From contig CANPXB010000007.1 of assembly GCA_947585595.1 (NCBI GenBank), positions 1 to 60,454 of the forward strand: a stretch of 60,454 bases of DNA. Reading direction: 5' to 3'. The DNA comes from an uncultured Bacilli bacterium. GTDB taxonomy: Bacteria; Bacillota_I; Bacilli_A; RF39; UBA660. The position numbers were made by a program, and so were the translations under genes. Shown piece by piece: positions 24,726 to 32,506 of the stretch. Under the pieces are notes generated by a model. It did not search any database, was not told the origin of the DNA, and saw only the letters and a list, made by a program, of their open reading frames with translations. The first letter of the stretch is position 1, and the number at the start of each line of letters is the position of its first letter.

Positions 24726-24749
24726 ATTGATTTGGTTCAATCTTTTTTC
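24724..24749 (+). terminator. Terminator of the micropeptide gene
   Basis: AGATTGA and TCAATCT around TTTGGT, followed by a T-run; the first arm begins in the stop codon. Confidence 0.75.
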
Positions 24750-24813
24750 TTGTATTAATTGATTTTTGTTTATAAATAATTTATAATTAAATAAGATATG
24801 GGAGTGTTAATGT

Positions 24814-25812
24814 ATGAAGAAATTCGATCCAGATAAAGAACTTTCTAAAGTTCAAAATAAGAATCAATCAAATTTTAATGCTAGTAAGATAAATAATATG
24901 TATGTTCCTATTTTAGTTATTGCTTGTTCATTACTTACTTTTGTAGGAATTACTTTTTCAGCAAATATAGTTGATGATGATAAAGGGGAATATAGTGTTA
25001 AAGTTGCAATAGTTGGTAATGAAGATGCAACTTATGAAAAAGTAGTTAAAGAAGGAGCATTTAGTGATACAGTTAAAACTGGAGGAGTGATGGGAGATAT
25101 TCATTGTACATCTGGTAATTTGAATTTTGATCCTTTAACTTCAAGAATTTCTATTCCTTATTTAAATCAAAATACTAATTGTGTTATTACTTTAATGGAT
25201 AGTACTAATAATATTGATATAGATGGTTTAACACCAATAGCTGATGGTGATGGTACTTCTTATTATTATAAAGGAGATGCTACTAATAACTATATTGTTG
25301 TTAATGATATGGTCTTTAGAATCCTAAGAAGAAATGGTGATGGTAGTTTAAGATTAGTTTTAAATGATGTTATATTATCTTCTTCATATGGCGAATTTAA
25401 TGAATATGAAGGTAGTAAGTTACAAAGTGTTCTAGAACGTTGGTTTAAAGAAAACTTTAATAAACAAAGTTATTTAATTGCTTGGGAATATTCATATTTA
25501 AATGAAATAGATTATGATACAGAATCATTGAGAAATGATGAAGGTTATTTAATATTAGATGTTGGTACTTTAAGTGTTAGTGAAGCTTATGTAATTAATA
25601 AAGATGTATCTAGTAGTTATTTAAATACCGCAAATGGTTTCTTACTTATGAATCCGAATGGTACAGATAATGTATGGGCATTTAAGAATAATGAAATTGT
25701 TTCAGTATCTAAAGATGATGTCTTAAGTGTTCGTCCAGTAATTAATATTAGAACAGATAATATAACTGGTAGTGGTACTAAGTATGATCCTTATGTCGTA
25801 GAAGAAGGTTAA
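24814..25812 (+). CDS. Anchored exported protein, unknown function
   Basis: 332 residues. Cytoplasmic N-terminus of about 28 residues, one anchor (about 30-50), and a large outer region with IADGDGTSYYYKGDATNNYI, VFRILRRNGDGSLRLVL, VLSVRPVINI and the closing GSGTKYDPYVV. These motifs recur in large families of surface proteins in gut Firmicutes and Mollicutes-like bacteria with no known function. The closing motif is shared with the 20662-21579 protein, so the two are probably related. Two cysteines (IHCTSG, NTNCVIT) could form a disulfide. Terminated separately from mutS. Confidence 0.65.
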   Translation: MKKFDPDKELSKVQNKNQSNFNASKINNMYVPILVIACSLLTFVGITFSANIVDDDKGEYSVKVAIVGNEDATYEKVVKEGAFSDTVKTGGVMGDIHCTSGNLNFDPLTSRISIPYLNQNTNCVITLMDSTNNIDIDGLTPIADGDGTSYYYKGDATNNYIVVNDMVFRILRRNGDGSLRLVLNDVILSSSYGEFNEYEGSKLQSVLERWFKENFNKQSYLIAWEYSYLNEIDYDTESLRNDEGYLILDVGTLSVSEAYVINKDVSSSYLNTANGFLLMNPNGTDNVWAFKNNEIVSVSKDDVLSVRPVINIRTDNITGSGTKYDPYVVEEG

Positions 25813-25827
25813 AAATCTTCTTTTTTT
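25800..25827 (+). terminator. Intrinsic terminator
   Basis: AGAAGA and TCTTCT arms with an A-rich loop and a T-run, overlapping the stop codon. Confidence 0.7.
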
Positions 25828-25837
25828 ATGGATATTT

Positions 25838-25846
25838 TGTTATAAT
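25838..25846 (+). promoter_or_regulatory. Extended -10 promoter of mutS
   Basis: TGTTATAAT (TGnTATAAT). The predicted start of transcription, about 25853, is within a few bases of the mutS start codons, which suggests a leaderless mRNA. Confidence 0.55.
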
Positions 25847-25856
25847 AAACTTTGTG

Positions 25857-28400
25857 ATGAATATGAAAAGAAATGAAGTAGATAGAAGCAAATTAAGTCC
25901 TGGTATGCGACAATATATGGAGATTAAGGATAATTATCCAGATGAGTTATTATTTTATCGTTTAGGGGATTTTTATGAGTTGTTTTTTGAAGATGGTATT
26001 TTATGTAGTCGTGAGTTAGAACTTACTTTAACAGGTAAGAATGCTGGTCTCGAGGAACGTGTACCGATGTGTGGAGTTCCTTTTCATAGTGTTAAACCTT
26101 ATATTGAAAAATTAGTTAGTAAGGGTTATAAAATAGCTATTTGTGAGCAGTTAGAAGATCCTAAAGATGCTAAAGGCATGGTTAAAAGGGGTGTTGTCCA
26201 AGTTATAAGTAAGGGGACAGTTGTTGATTATGAAATGCTTAAAGAATATGATAATAATTATATTGGAAGTATTTTAAAAATTAATGGGGTTTATACAATT
26301 ACTTATAGTGATATATCAACGGGTTCACTTTATATTTTAGATGTCTTTGATGATAAAAATAAATTGGTTGATACAGTATTAAATTTAGGTTTAAAAGAAG
26401 TAGTATTTTATGATAACTTAGAATTTGAACTTATTGATTTATTACGTAATACTTATGGAATAGATGTTAATATATGTAGTAATTACTTAGAAAATAAATA
26501 TGAATATCTATATAAAGATATTAAAGAAATGAGATATATCTTAGGAATTAAGCATTTATTATATTACTTAGTAGTTAAAGAATTAAAAGATTTAGATCAT
26601 GTTGAAAAAGTAGAAATAGTTAATCCATTAGAATACTTAGAAATGGATGTTCATACGGTTAGAAATTTAGAGTTATTTGAAACTTTAAGATTAAAAGAAA
26701 GAACTTATAGTTTAATATGGTTACTTGATAAGACAAAGACAGCAATGGGTAGTAGAATGTTAAAAAGTTGGGTAGCTAATCCTTTAAAAGATAAGAAAAA
26801 GATTAATGAACGTTATGATATGATAGGTAAATTAAGAGAAGAGTTTATTTTAAAGGATGAATTATTAGAAGCTTTAGATGAAGTTTATGACTTAGAAAGA
26901 TTATGTGGTAAGACAGTATGTGGTAATTTAAATGCGAGAGATGTTTTACAAATTAAAAGAAGTTTAAAAGTATTACCTACAATCTTAGATAAAATTAATA
27001 AATTAGGTTTTAATTATAATTTTAGTGATGAACATGATTTATATAATTTATTAGAAATGAGTATTTATGAAGAACCACCACTTGGATTAAAAGAAGGTTA
27101 TTTAATTAAAGATGGTTATAATAGGGAATTAGATGAACTTAAAAGTATTCGTAGTGGCGGCAAAGAATTTATTGCTTCTTTAGAAGAACAAGAAAGAGAA
27201 AGAACAGGTATTAAGACTTTAAAAGTTGGATATACAAAAGTATTTGGTTATTATATAGAAATTAGTAAAGGTCAGATTAATCAAGTTAAAGATGAATTTG
27301 GTTATGAAAGAAGACAAACATTAACTAATTGTGAAAGATTTATAAGTCCATTATTAAAAGAAAAAGAGGCATTAATTTTAAATGCTGAAGAAAAGATTAT
27401 TGAATTAGAATATAATTTATTTATGAGTATTAAAGAGAAGATTAAAAAAGAAATCTTTACTTTAAAAAATATTGCTAAAGATATTGCAGAAATTGATGCC
27501 ATATGTAGTTTAGCAACAGTAGCTGATTTATATAACTTAGTAAGACCGGAAATAGTTGATGAAAGAGTTATTGAGATAGAAGAAGGGCGTCATCCCGTTG
27601 TTGAAAGAGTTAGCAAGAGTGAATATGTTGCAAATGATTGTAAGATGGATAAGAATACTAATACTTTATTAATTACAGGACCAAATATGAGTGGTAAATC
27701 TACTTTTATGCGTCAGTTAGCCATAATAATTATTATGGCCCAGATTGGTTCTTATGTACCAGCTAAGAGTGCTAAATTACCAATATTCGATAAGATTTTT
27801 ACGCGTATTGGGGCTTCTGATGATTTAGTATCTGGTGAATCAACATTTATGGTAGAAATGAAAGAAGCTCGTAATGCGATTGTTAATGCAACTAAGGATT
27901 CATTAATCTTATTTGATGAATTAGGTCGTGGAACAGCTACTTATGATGGAATGAGTTTAGCCCAAGCAATCTTAGAATATGTTAATAATGAAATTGGTTG
28001 TAAAACTTTATTTAGTACGCATTATCATGAACTTACAGCTTTAGAAGAAATAAAGGGGATTAAAAATGTACATGTTGAAGCTTATTTAAAAGATGGAAAT
28101 GTTACTTTCTTACATAAAGTAAGTCCGGGAGCAATAGATAAGAGTTATGGTATTCATGTAGCTAAATTAGCTGGAATGCCAACAAAGATTTTAGAAAGAG
28201 CAGAGAATGTTTTAAATTACTATGAAAAGCATGATGAAGGTATACCTAAACGTAATACAGAACAAGTAGCTTTTGATTTTGATGAACCAGATAGTAGTAA
28301 AGAAGTAATGGAAAAATTAGATGAAATTGATCCACTTAAAATAACACCTATGGAAGCTATTAACTTACTATATGAATTAAAGGAGACTAGTAAGAAATAA
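25857..28400 (+). CDS. mutS: DNA mismatch repair protein MutS
   Basis: 847 residues. Mismatch-binding domain I with the Phe-x-Glu motif (RLGDFYELFFED), connector, lever and clamp domains, then the ABC-type ATPase with TGPNMSGKSTFMRQ (Walker A), FDELGRGTATYDG (Walker B) and STHYHEL. The C-terminal helices are complete. Start candidates are GTG 25854, ATG 25857 and ATG 25863; none has a clear SD. No mutL follows, unlike many Firmicutes; a small unknown gene is attached by TAATG. Confidence 0.96.
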   Translation: MNMKRNEVDRSKLSPGMRQYMEIKDNYPDELLFYRLGDFYELFFEDGILCSRELELTLTGKNAGLEERVPMCGVPFHSVKPYIEKLVSKGYKIAICEQLEDPKDAKGMVKRGVVQVISKGTVVDYEMLKEYDNNYIGSILKINGVYTITYSDISTGSLYILDVFDDKNKLVDTVLNLGLKEVVFYDNLEFELIDLLRNTYGIDVNICSNYLENKYEYLYKDIKEMRYILGIKHLLYYLVVKELKDLDHVEKVEIVNPLEYLEMDVHTVRNLELFETLRLKERTYSLIWLLDKTKTAMGSRMLKSWVANPLKDKKKINERYDMIGKLREEFILKDELLEALDEVYDLERLCGKTVCGNLNARDVLQIKRSLKVLPTILDKINKLGFNYNFSDEHDLYNLLEMSIYEEPPLGLKEGYLIKDGYNRELDELKSIRSGGKEFIASLEEQERERTGIKTLKVGYTKVFGYYIEISKGQINQVKDEFGYERRQTLTNCERFISPLLKEKEALILNAEEKIIELEYNLFMSIKEKIKKEIFTLKNIAKDIAEIDAICSLATVADLYNLVRPEIVDERVIEIEEGRHPVVERVSKSEYVANDCKMDKNTNTLLITGPNMSGKSTFMRQLAIIIIMAQIGSYVPAKSAKLPIFDKIFTRIGASDDLVSGESTFMVEMKEARNAIVNATKDSLILFDELGRGTATYDGMSLAQAILEYVNNEIGCKTLFSTHYHELTALEEIKGIKNVHVEAYLKDGNVTFLHKVSPGAIDKSYGIHVAKLAGMPTKILERAENVLNYYEKHDEGIPKRNTEQVAFDFDEPDSSKEVMEKLDEIDPLKITPMEAINLLYELKETSKK

Positions 28401-28924
28401 TGTATCAAGAAGATTACTTTTATGGTTTAACAGATATTATGCATTTTAATGTCTATGCGGTCTTACTTAAAGATAAAATAATTAAAGAAGAAAGAGTTAT
28501 TATTAAAGTATTTAAAAAAGATAATGAAGTAGTAGTAATAGAAACTAATAATTTTAAAGATCTTATTTTAAAAGATACAAGAAAAGATAAAAATAGTGAT
28601 TTAATGGAATATGATTTAGTTTATTTACATACTTTAGAAAGATATTATAGTAATTATGAAATACCAGGTATGATTTATGAATACGTAGAAGGCTTAGGTA
28701 GTTGGTATCGCGTTAAGATTGATGGGTTTAATCCATTAGATAAAGAGTTAAAACCATTTTATTTAAAAAAGAAATTAAATAGGGAAGATTTAAAGAAATA
28801 TGCTAATGATAGTGATACTTTAAATAAATTAAATAAGTTTTATGATATTACGAAAGGTTTAATTAAATTTAGTAAACCAAATTTAGTAAAAAGATTACTG
28901 GAAGAAATTGAAAATAGTAATTAA
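28400..28924 (+). CDS. Hypothetical protein coupled to mutS
   Basis: 174 residues, starting at the TAATG junction with mutS, so it is very likely co-translated. Mixed alpha/beta, highly charged, without signal peptide or membrane segments; a central YDLVYLHTLERYYSNYEIPG precedes a conserved-looking GLGSWYRVKIDGFNPLD. No known family is recognised. It is cytosolic, and the context allows a mismatch-repair accessory role, but nothing in the sequence demonstrates it. Confidence 0.6.
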   Translation: MYQEDYFYGLTDIMHFNVYAVLLKDKIIKEERVIIKVFKKDNEVVVIETNNFKDLILKDTRKDKNSDLMEYDLVYLHTLERYYSNYEIPGMIYEYVEGLGSWYRVKIDGFNPLDKELKPFYLKKKLNREDLKKYANDSDTLNKLNKFYDITKGLIKFSKPNLVKRLLEEIENSN

Positions 28925-28940
28925 AAAAGAATTAAAAGTG

Positions 28941-28949
28941 TGTTATAAT
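28941..28949 (+). promoter_or_regulatory. Extended -10 promoter of nusB
   Basis: TGTTATAAT, 22 bases before the nusB ATG. Confidence 0.5.
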
Positions 28950-28971
28950 GCTTTTTAGAGGTGTGCTAGTT

Positions 28972-29373
28972 ATGGGGAAGACAAGAAGTGAATTAAGAGA
29001 AATAGCAATGGTTATTTTATACCAAGCTGATATATTAAAAAATCAAAAGTTAGATTATAATATCGAAGAATTAATAGATGAAAACTTAGAGGTAGATAAT
29101 GAGTTTGTCAGAAATTTAGTATATGGGGTTATTACACATGAAGATCAAATAGATGAAATAGCTAATGCTCATATGAAAGATTGGACAATTAAAAGAATTG
29201 ATAAAACAGGGGCGGCTATTTTAAGAATGGGAATCTTTGAAATACTTTATGAAGATGATACACCTAATATAGTGGCAATTAATGAAGCAGTTGAACTAGC
29301 TAAGAAATATAGTGATGATAAGGTTAGAAAACTTATTAATGCTGTTTTGGATAAGATAAGTAATGAAAACTAG
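28972..29373 (+). CDS. nusB: Transcription antitermination factor NusB
   Basis: 133 residues from ATG 28972 (AGAGGTG upstream). All-helical NusB fold: TRSELREIAMVILYQADI, a central DNEFVRNLVYGVI, IDEIANAHMKDWTIKRIDKT, then AAILRMGIFEILY and VAINEAVELAKKYSDDKVRKLINAVLD split over the last helices. Binds boxA RNA with NusE to support rRNA transcription. Monocistronic, closed by a strong terminator; the neighbouring gene is convergent def. Confidence 0.95.
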   Translation: MGKTRSELREIAMVILYQADILKNQKLDYNIEELIDENLEVDNEFVRNLVYGVITHEDQIDEIANAHMKDWTIKRIDKTGAAILRMGIFEILYEDDTPNIVAINEAVELAKKYSDDKVRKLINAVLDKISNEN

Positions 29374-29390
29374 AGTAATCTAGTTTTTTT
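29366..29390 (+). terminator. Intrinsic terminator of nusB
   Basis: AAAACTAGA and TCTAGTTTT around GTAA with a T tail. Confidence 0.85.
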
Positions 29391-29393
29391 CAT

Positions 29394-29416
29394 TAAAAAA
29401 AGTCTCTAAGAGACTT
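29394..29416 (-). terminator. Intrinsic terminator of def
   Basis: On the minus strand, AAGTCTC and GAGACTT arms followed by a T-run; it overlaps the def stop. Confidence 0.75.
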
Positions 29417-29981
29417 AAATAGAACGATATCTATTTTGATTTTTAAATGGATTTTTAGGATCAATACGATCAGTAAATAAGATACCATCTAGGTGATCTA
29501 ATTCATGTTGGAAACCAACAGCTAGTTCTTCTCTAACACGTAGTTCTTGTTTATTACCGTGTTCATCATAATATTCAATAGTCATACGAGCATGTCTTGG
29601 AACAATACCTTCAACAGGACGATTAACACTTAAACAACCTTCGCCTTCTGCAATATAAACCATTTCTTCACTCATACTTTTAATTTTAGGATTGATAACC
29701 ACATATCTTTTAAATTTACCTTCTTCATATTCATGAACCATTACAAATATTTTTTTAGGAACACCAATTTGAATATAAGATAAACCCCAACCAGCACGTA
29801 AATCATATTTTTCACGAGTTTCTTCAATTTGGGACATTTCTAGATAATCCATCATATCATTAATATCTTTTAATTCTTGTTTAGTTAAAGGAAAAGTAAC
29901 TTCTTTACTTTTCATTCTTAAAGTTTTATCTTTCTCATCTAATATTTTAATATTAGGCAAATTATTAGGTAGTTTACTCAT
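29415..29981 (-). CDS. def: Peptide deformylase
   Basis: 188 residues from the ATG at 29981 (GGTGAT upstream); more distal ATGs are unlikely. Motif 1 GWGLSYIQIG (usually G-x-G-x-AAxQIG), motif 2 EGCLSV with the metal-ligand Cys, and motif 3 HELDHLDGILFTD with the two metal His and catalytic Glu. It removes N-formyl from nascent proteins. The length and the insertion before motif 1 fit type 2 (Gram-positive) deformylase. Has its own promoter and terminator. Confidence 0.95.
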   Translation of the reverse strand: MSKLPNNLPNIKILDEKDKTLRMKSKEVTFPLTKQELKDINDMMDYLEMSQIEETREKYDLRAGWGLSYIQIGVPKKIFVMVHEYEEGKFKRYVVINPKIKSMSEEMVYIAEGEGCLSVNRPVEGIVPRHARMTIEYYDEHGNKQELRVREELAVGFQHELDHLDGILFTDRIDPKNPFKNQNRYRSI

Positions 29982-30001
29982 ATATATCACCAACGACATA
30001 C

Positions 30002-30030
30002 ATTTTACCAAAAAATAGGGAAAAAGACAA
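30002..30030 (-). promoter_or_regulatory. Promoter of def
   Basis: Minus strand TTGTCT, 17-base spacer, TAAAAT, about 20 bases before the start codon. Confidence 0.65.
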
Positions 30031-30057
30031 ATTAAAAAAGGATTTTAGAACCCTTTT
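30031..30057 (-). terminator. Terminator of the YjcZ-like gene
   Basis: Minus strand AAAAAGGG / TCCTTTTTT hairpin just after the stop codon, with a T tail. Confidence 0.65.
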
Positions 30058-30227
30058 TAGTTATTATTCCAATTCCATCCAGCACCAATGATGATGACTA
30101 AAAGAATAAATAAAACAATCCAGATGGCAGCACCGATGCCACTACCTTGAGTATATCCAACATAAGAGCCACATCCTGGAGCTGCAGTATAGTTACCATA
30201 GTAACCATTATTTCCATAATAATACAT
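30057..30227 (-). CDS. YjcZ-like tiny transmembrane protein
   Basis: 56 residues: a Tyr/Gly/Asn-rich head (MYYYGNNGYYGNYTAAPGCG), then GSGIGAAIWIVLFILLVI and IIGAGWNWNNN. The Gly/Tyr-rich head plus one helix of the form I-V-L-F-I-L-L-x-I-I-x-G matches YjcZ-family sporulation miniproteins of Bacillus. GGAGG lies 7 bases before the ATG and a promoter is visible upstream. Function unknown; in Bacillus the family is linked to spores. Confidence 0.7.
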   Translation of the reverse strand: MYYYGNNGYYGNYTAAPGCGSYVGYTQGSGIGAAIWIVLFILLVIIIGAGWNWNNN

Positions 30228-30269
30228 ACAATAACCTCCTTTATGTATCTAATATAGTTTATTAATTTG

Positions 30270-30298
30270 TGTATAATTTTGACAATAAAAATGTTCAA
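30270..30298 (-). promoter_or_regulatory. Promoter of the YjcZ-like gene
   Basis: Minus strand TTGAAC, 17-base spacer, TATACA. Confidence 0.5.
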
Positions 30299-30359
30299 TT
30301 TTTTCAATTAACTTTTTAACTTATATATTATATGTTAGAATTATTATAGGAGTGAAGGT

Positions 30360-31517
30360 ATGAAAAAGATATTAGCTAATATAAATTATCCATTACTTAT
30401 CTTAATGATTATTTATTCTGCCTTTGGCTTATTAATGATATTTTCAGCTTCCAATGTGACAGCTGTTTTACGTTATGATTATGCTCCAAATCATTTTTTT
30501 GTTCGTCAATTAGTATGGACAATTCTTGGTTATGTAGTAGGTTTTTTTGTTTTGATAATTCCAACTAAGTACTATCGTTATATTAGTAAAATGGCGATGT
30601 ATGGCGTTATTTTCTTGTTAGTATTTATCTTTGCTGCTGGTAAAGTAGCTGGTGGAGCACAGAGCTGGTATGACTTAGGTAAATTTAATTTTCAACCAAT
30701 TGAGTTTGCTAAAATTGTTTTAATTGTTTATTTAGCAGTTTATTTTCATAAACTATCTTCACGTAAGAGAATAGTGATGTTTGATTTATTATATCCAATT
30801 ATTTTAGCGGTGATTATGTTTGGTTTAGTAGCTTTACAACCTGATTTTGGTGGGGCTTGTATTATTGCCATTATTACCGCTTGTATCTTTTTTTCTTTAC
30901 CATTTGGCAAGAAACAAAAAAGATCACTGATTAAATTAGGAATTGTAGGAGTTATTTTATTTGCTTTTGTATTAATGGCAATGGGAAAGAATTTCTTACA
31001 ATCATATCAAGTTAGTCGTCTTATTAATTTTACTAATCCATGTCAAAGATATACTGATGATTCAGGATATCAAGTATGTAATGGTTATATAGCTATTCAT
31101 AATGGTGGTTTATTTGGAGTTGGTTTAGGTGATTCAACCCAGAAATTTTTATATTTACCTGAAGCCCATACTGACTTTATCTTTCCTATAATATGTGAAG
31201 AGTTAGGTCTTATTGCCGGTATTTTAGTTGTGGTTGGTTATTTTATAATGTTATTTATTTTACTTAATATTGCTAAAGAAACTGGAACAATTAGGGATAG
31301 TATTTTAGTATATGGTGTATTTGTTTATATGCTTGCTCATATTTTAATTAATTTACTTGGTGTATTAGGACTTATTCCACTTACGGGAGTACCATTACCA
31401 TTCTTAAGTTATGGTGGTTCTTATAATCTAGCTTTATTAGTTTCTTTGTTTATCGTCCAAAGAGTTAACTATGAGAATAAAGAGTATAAAATTAAAAATA
31501 AAATAAAGGCGATGTAA
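30360..31517 (+). CDS. SEDS peptidoglycan glycosyltransferase (FtsW/SpoVE/RodA family)
   Basis: 385 residues with about ten membrane helices. SEDS hallmarks: YSAFGLLMIFSAS at the start, LQPDFGGA with a conserved acidic position, YLPEAHTDFIFPIICEELG and LIPLTGVPLPFLSYGGS. The family polymerises lipid II glycan strands with a partner transpeptidase. The last motif and overall length are nearer FtsW/SpoVE than RodA, but sequence by eye does not separate division from sporulation types. No partner PBP is adjacent. Start follows GGAG; a terminator follows. Confidence 0.9.
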   Translation: MKKILANINYPLLILMIIYSAFGLLMIFSASNVTAVLRYDYAPNHFFVRQLVWTILGYVVGFFVLIIPTKYYRYISKMAMYGVIFLLVFIFAAGKVAGGAQSWYDLGKFNFQPIEFAKIVLIVYLAVYFHKLSSRKRIVMFDLLYPIILAVIMFGLVALQPDFGGACIIAIITACIFFSLPFGKKQKRSLIKLGIVGVILFAFVLMAMGKNFLQSYQVSRLINFTNPCQRYTDDSGYQVCNGYIAIHNGGLFGVGLGDSTQKFLYLPEAHTDFIFPIICEELGLIAGILVVVGYFIMLFILLNIAKETGTIRDSILVYGVFVYMLAHILINLLGVLGLIPLTGVPLPFLSYGGSYNLALLVSLFIVQRVNYENKEYKIKNKIKAM

Positions 31518-31519
31518 AG

Positions 31520-31545
31520 AAAGTATCAAATTAGATACTTTTTTT
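31520..31545 (+). terminator. Intrinsic terminator of the SEDS gene
   Basis: AAGTATC and GATACTT around AAATTA with a T tail. Confidence 0.75.
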
Positions 31546-31626
31546 AATGTTTTAAAAAAAGTTTTAAAGAAAAAGAAGGAAATTGGGGTAGTTATGCAGA
31601 ATATATATAGTGAAAGGAGTAATTTT

Positions 31627-32400
31627 ATGAAAGAATTTTTAGATGAATATCTAAGTACAATATTAAGTATTATTATCGTTATTTTAGCCGTGGCTATTAT
31701 AGCTATTTTAGTATTTGATATTAAGTTACCCAAAAAGGAAGAGGAGGTGAATGAAACTAGTGATGTCGCTTTAAAGGAAACTAAAGAAGAAGTTAATCTA
31801 CCAGAAACATCAGATACTGTAGATACTAAGTATTATGTTGATATTAAAGGAGCAGTTAAAAAACCAGGAGTTTATGAAGTAAGTAAGGAGATGATAATTA
31901 ATGATGTTATTAAAATGGCTGGTGGTTTAAAAAGTAATGCTTCGACAAAATATCTTAATCTAAGTAAGAAAGTTACTAATGAAATGGTAATTAATATTTT
32001 TACAACAACTGAAATTAAGAATATGGACATCACTAGTGAAAAAGAATGTAATGCACCTACAGAAGATATTAAAGATTGTGCTTCAGCAACTGTTGTGGTA
32101 ACTGATAGTAATTCTAACCAGAGTAATAATAATTCAAGTGATGCAAATAATTCTAGTAGTACCGATTCAGAGCAAGAAAAAGAAACGCCTAATACAACAC
32201 CTAGTAATAATAAAGTTAATATTAATACAGCTAGTTTAAATGAATTAATGAGTGTTTCCGGAATTGGGGAAGCGAAAGCTAAAGCAATTATTGAATATCG
32301 TACAACTAAAGGATTATTTAAAAGTATTGAAGAAATAAAGAATGTTTCTGGTATAGGAGACGCTTTATACGCAAAAATTAAAGATAGTATTACAGTCTAG
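31627..32400 (+). CDS. comEA: Competence DNA receptor ComEA
   Basis: 257 residues from ATG 31627 (GAAAGGAG upstream). One membrane anchor (about 11-32), a SLBB-like domain (YYVDIKGAVKKPGVYEV), an Asn/Ser-rich linker, and a C-terminal helix-hairpin-helix DNA-binding domain (VNINTASLNELMSVSGIGEA, IEEIKNVSGIGDALYAKI). Captures incoming double-stranded DNA at the membrane. It is followed by comEC, whose reading frame opens across the comEA stop codon. Confidence 0.94.
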   Translation: MKEFLDEYLSTILSIIIVILAVAIIAILVFDIKLPKKEEEVNETSDVALKETKEEVNLPETSDTVDTKYYVDIKGAVKKPGVYEVSKEMIINDVIKMAGGLKSNASTKYLNLSKKVTNEMVINIFTTTEIKNMDITSEKECNAPTEDIKDCASATVVVTDSNSNQSNNNSSDANNSSSTDSEQEKETPNTTPSNNKVNINTASLNELMSVSGIGEAKAKAIIEYRTTKGLFKSIEEIKNVSGIGDALYAKIKDSITV

Positions 32401-32506
32401 AATATTTTATGTTGTTTTATTAATTAGTATCATTTTATATTTAGGGATTACTAATTACTTATTTAAACATCAATCAATTTATAAAATAGAACAAACAGAG
32501 TTTGTT

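Noticed and set aside
30098-30307. Minus-strand 69-codon frame near the YjcZ-like gene
   Set aside because: A different frame over the same DNA. The 56-residue YjcZ-like frame has an ideal RBS, a recognisable family pattern and a terminator.
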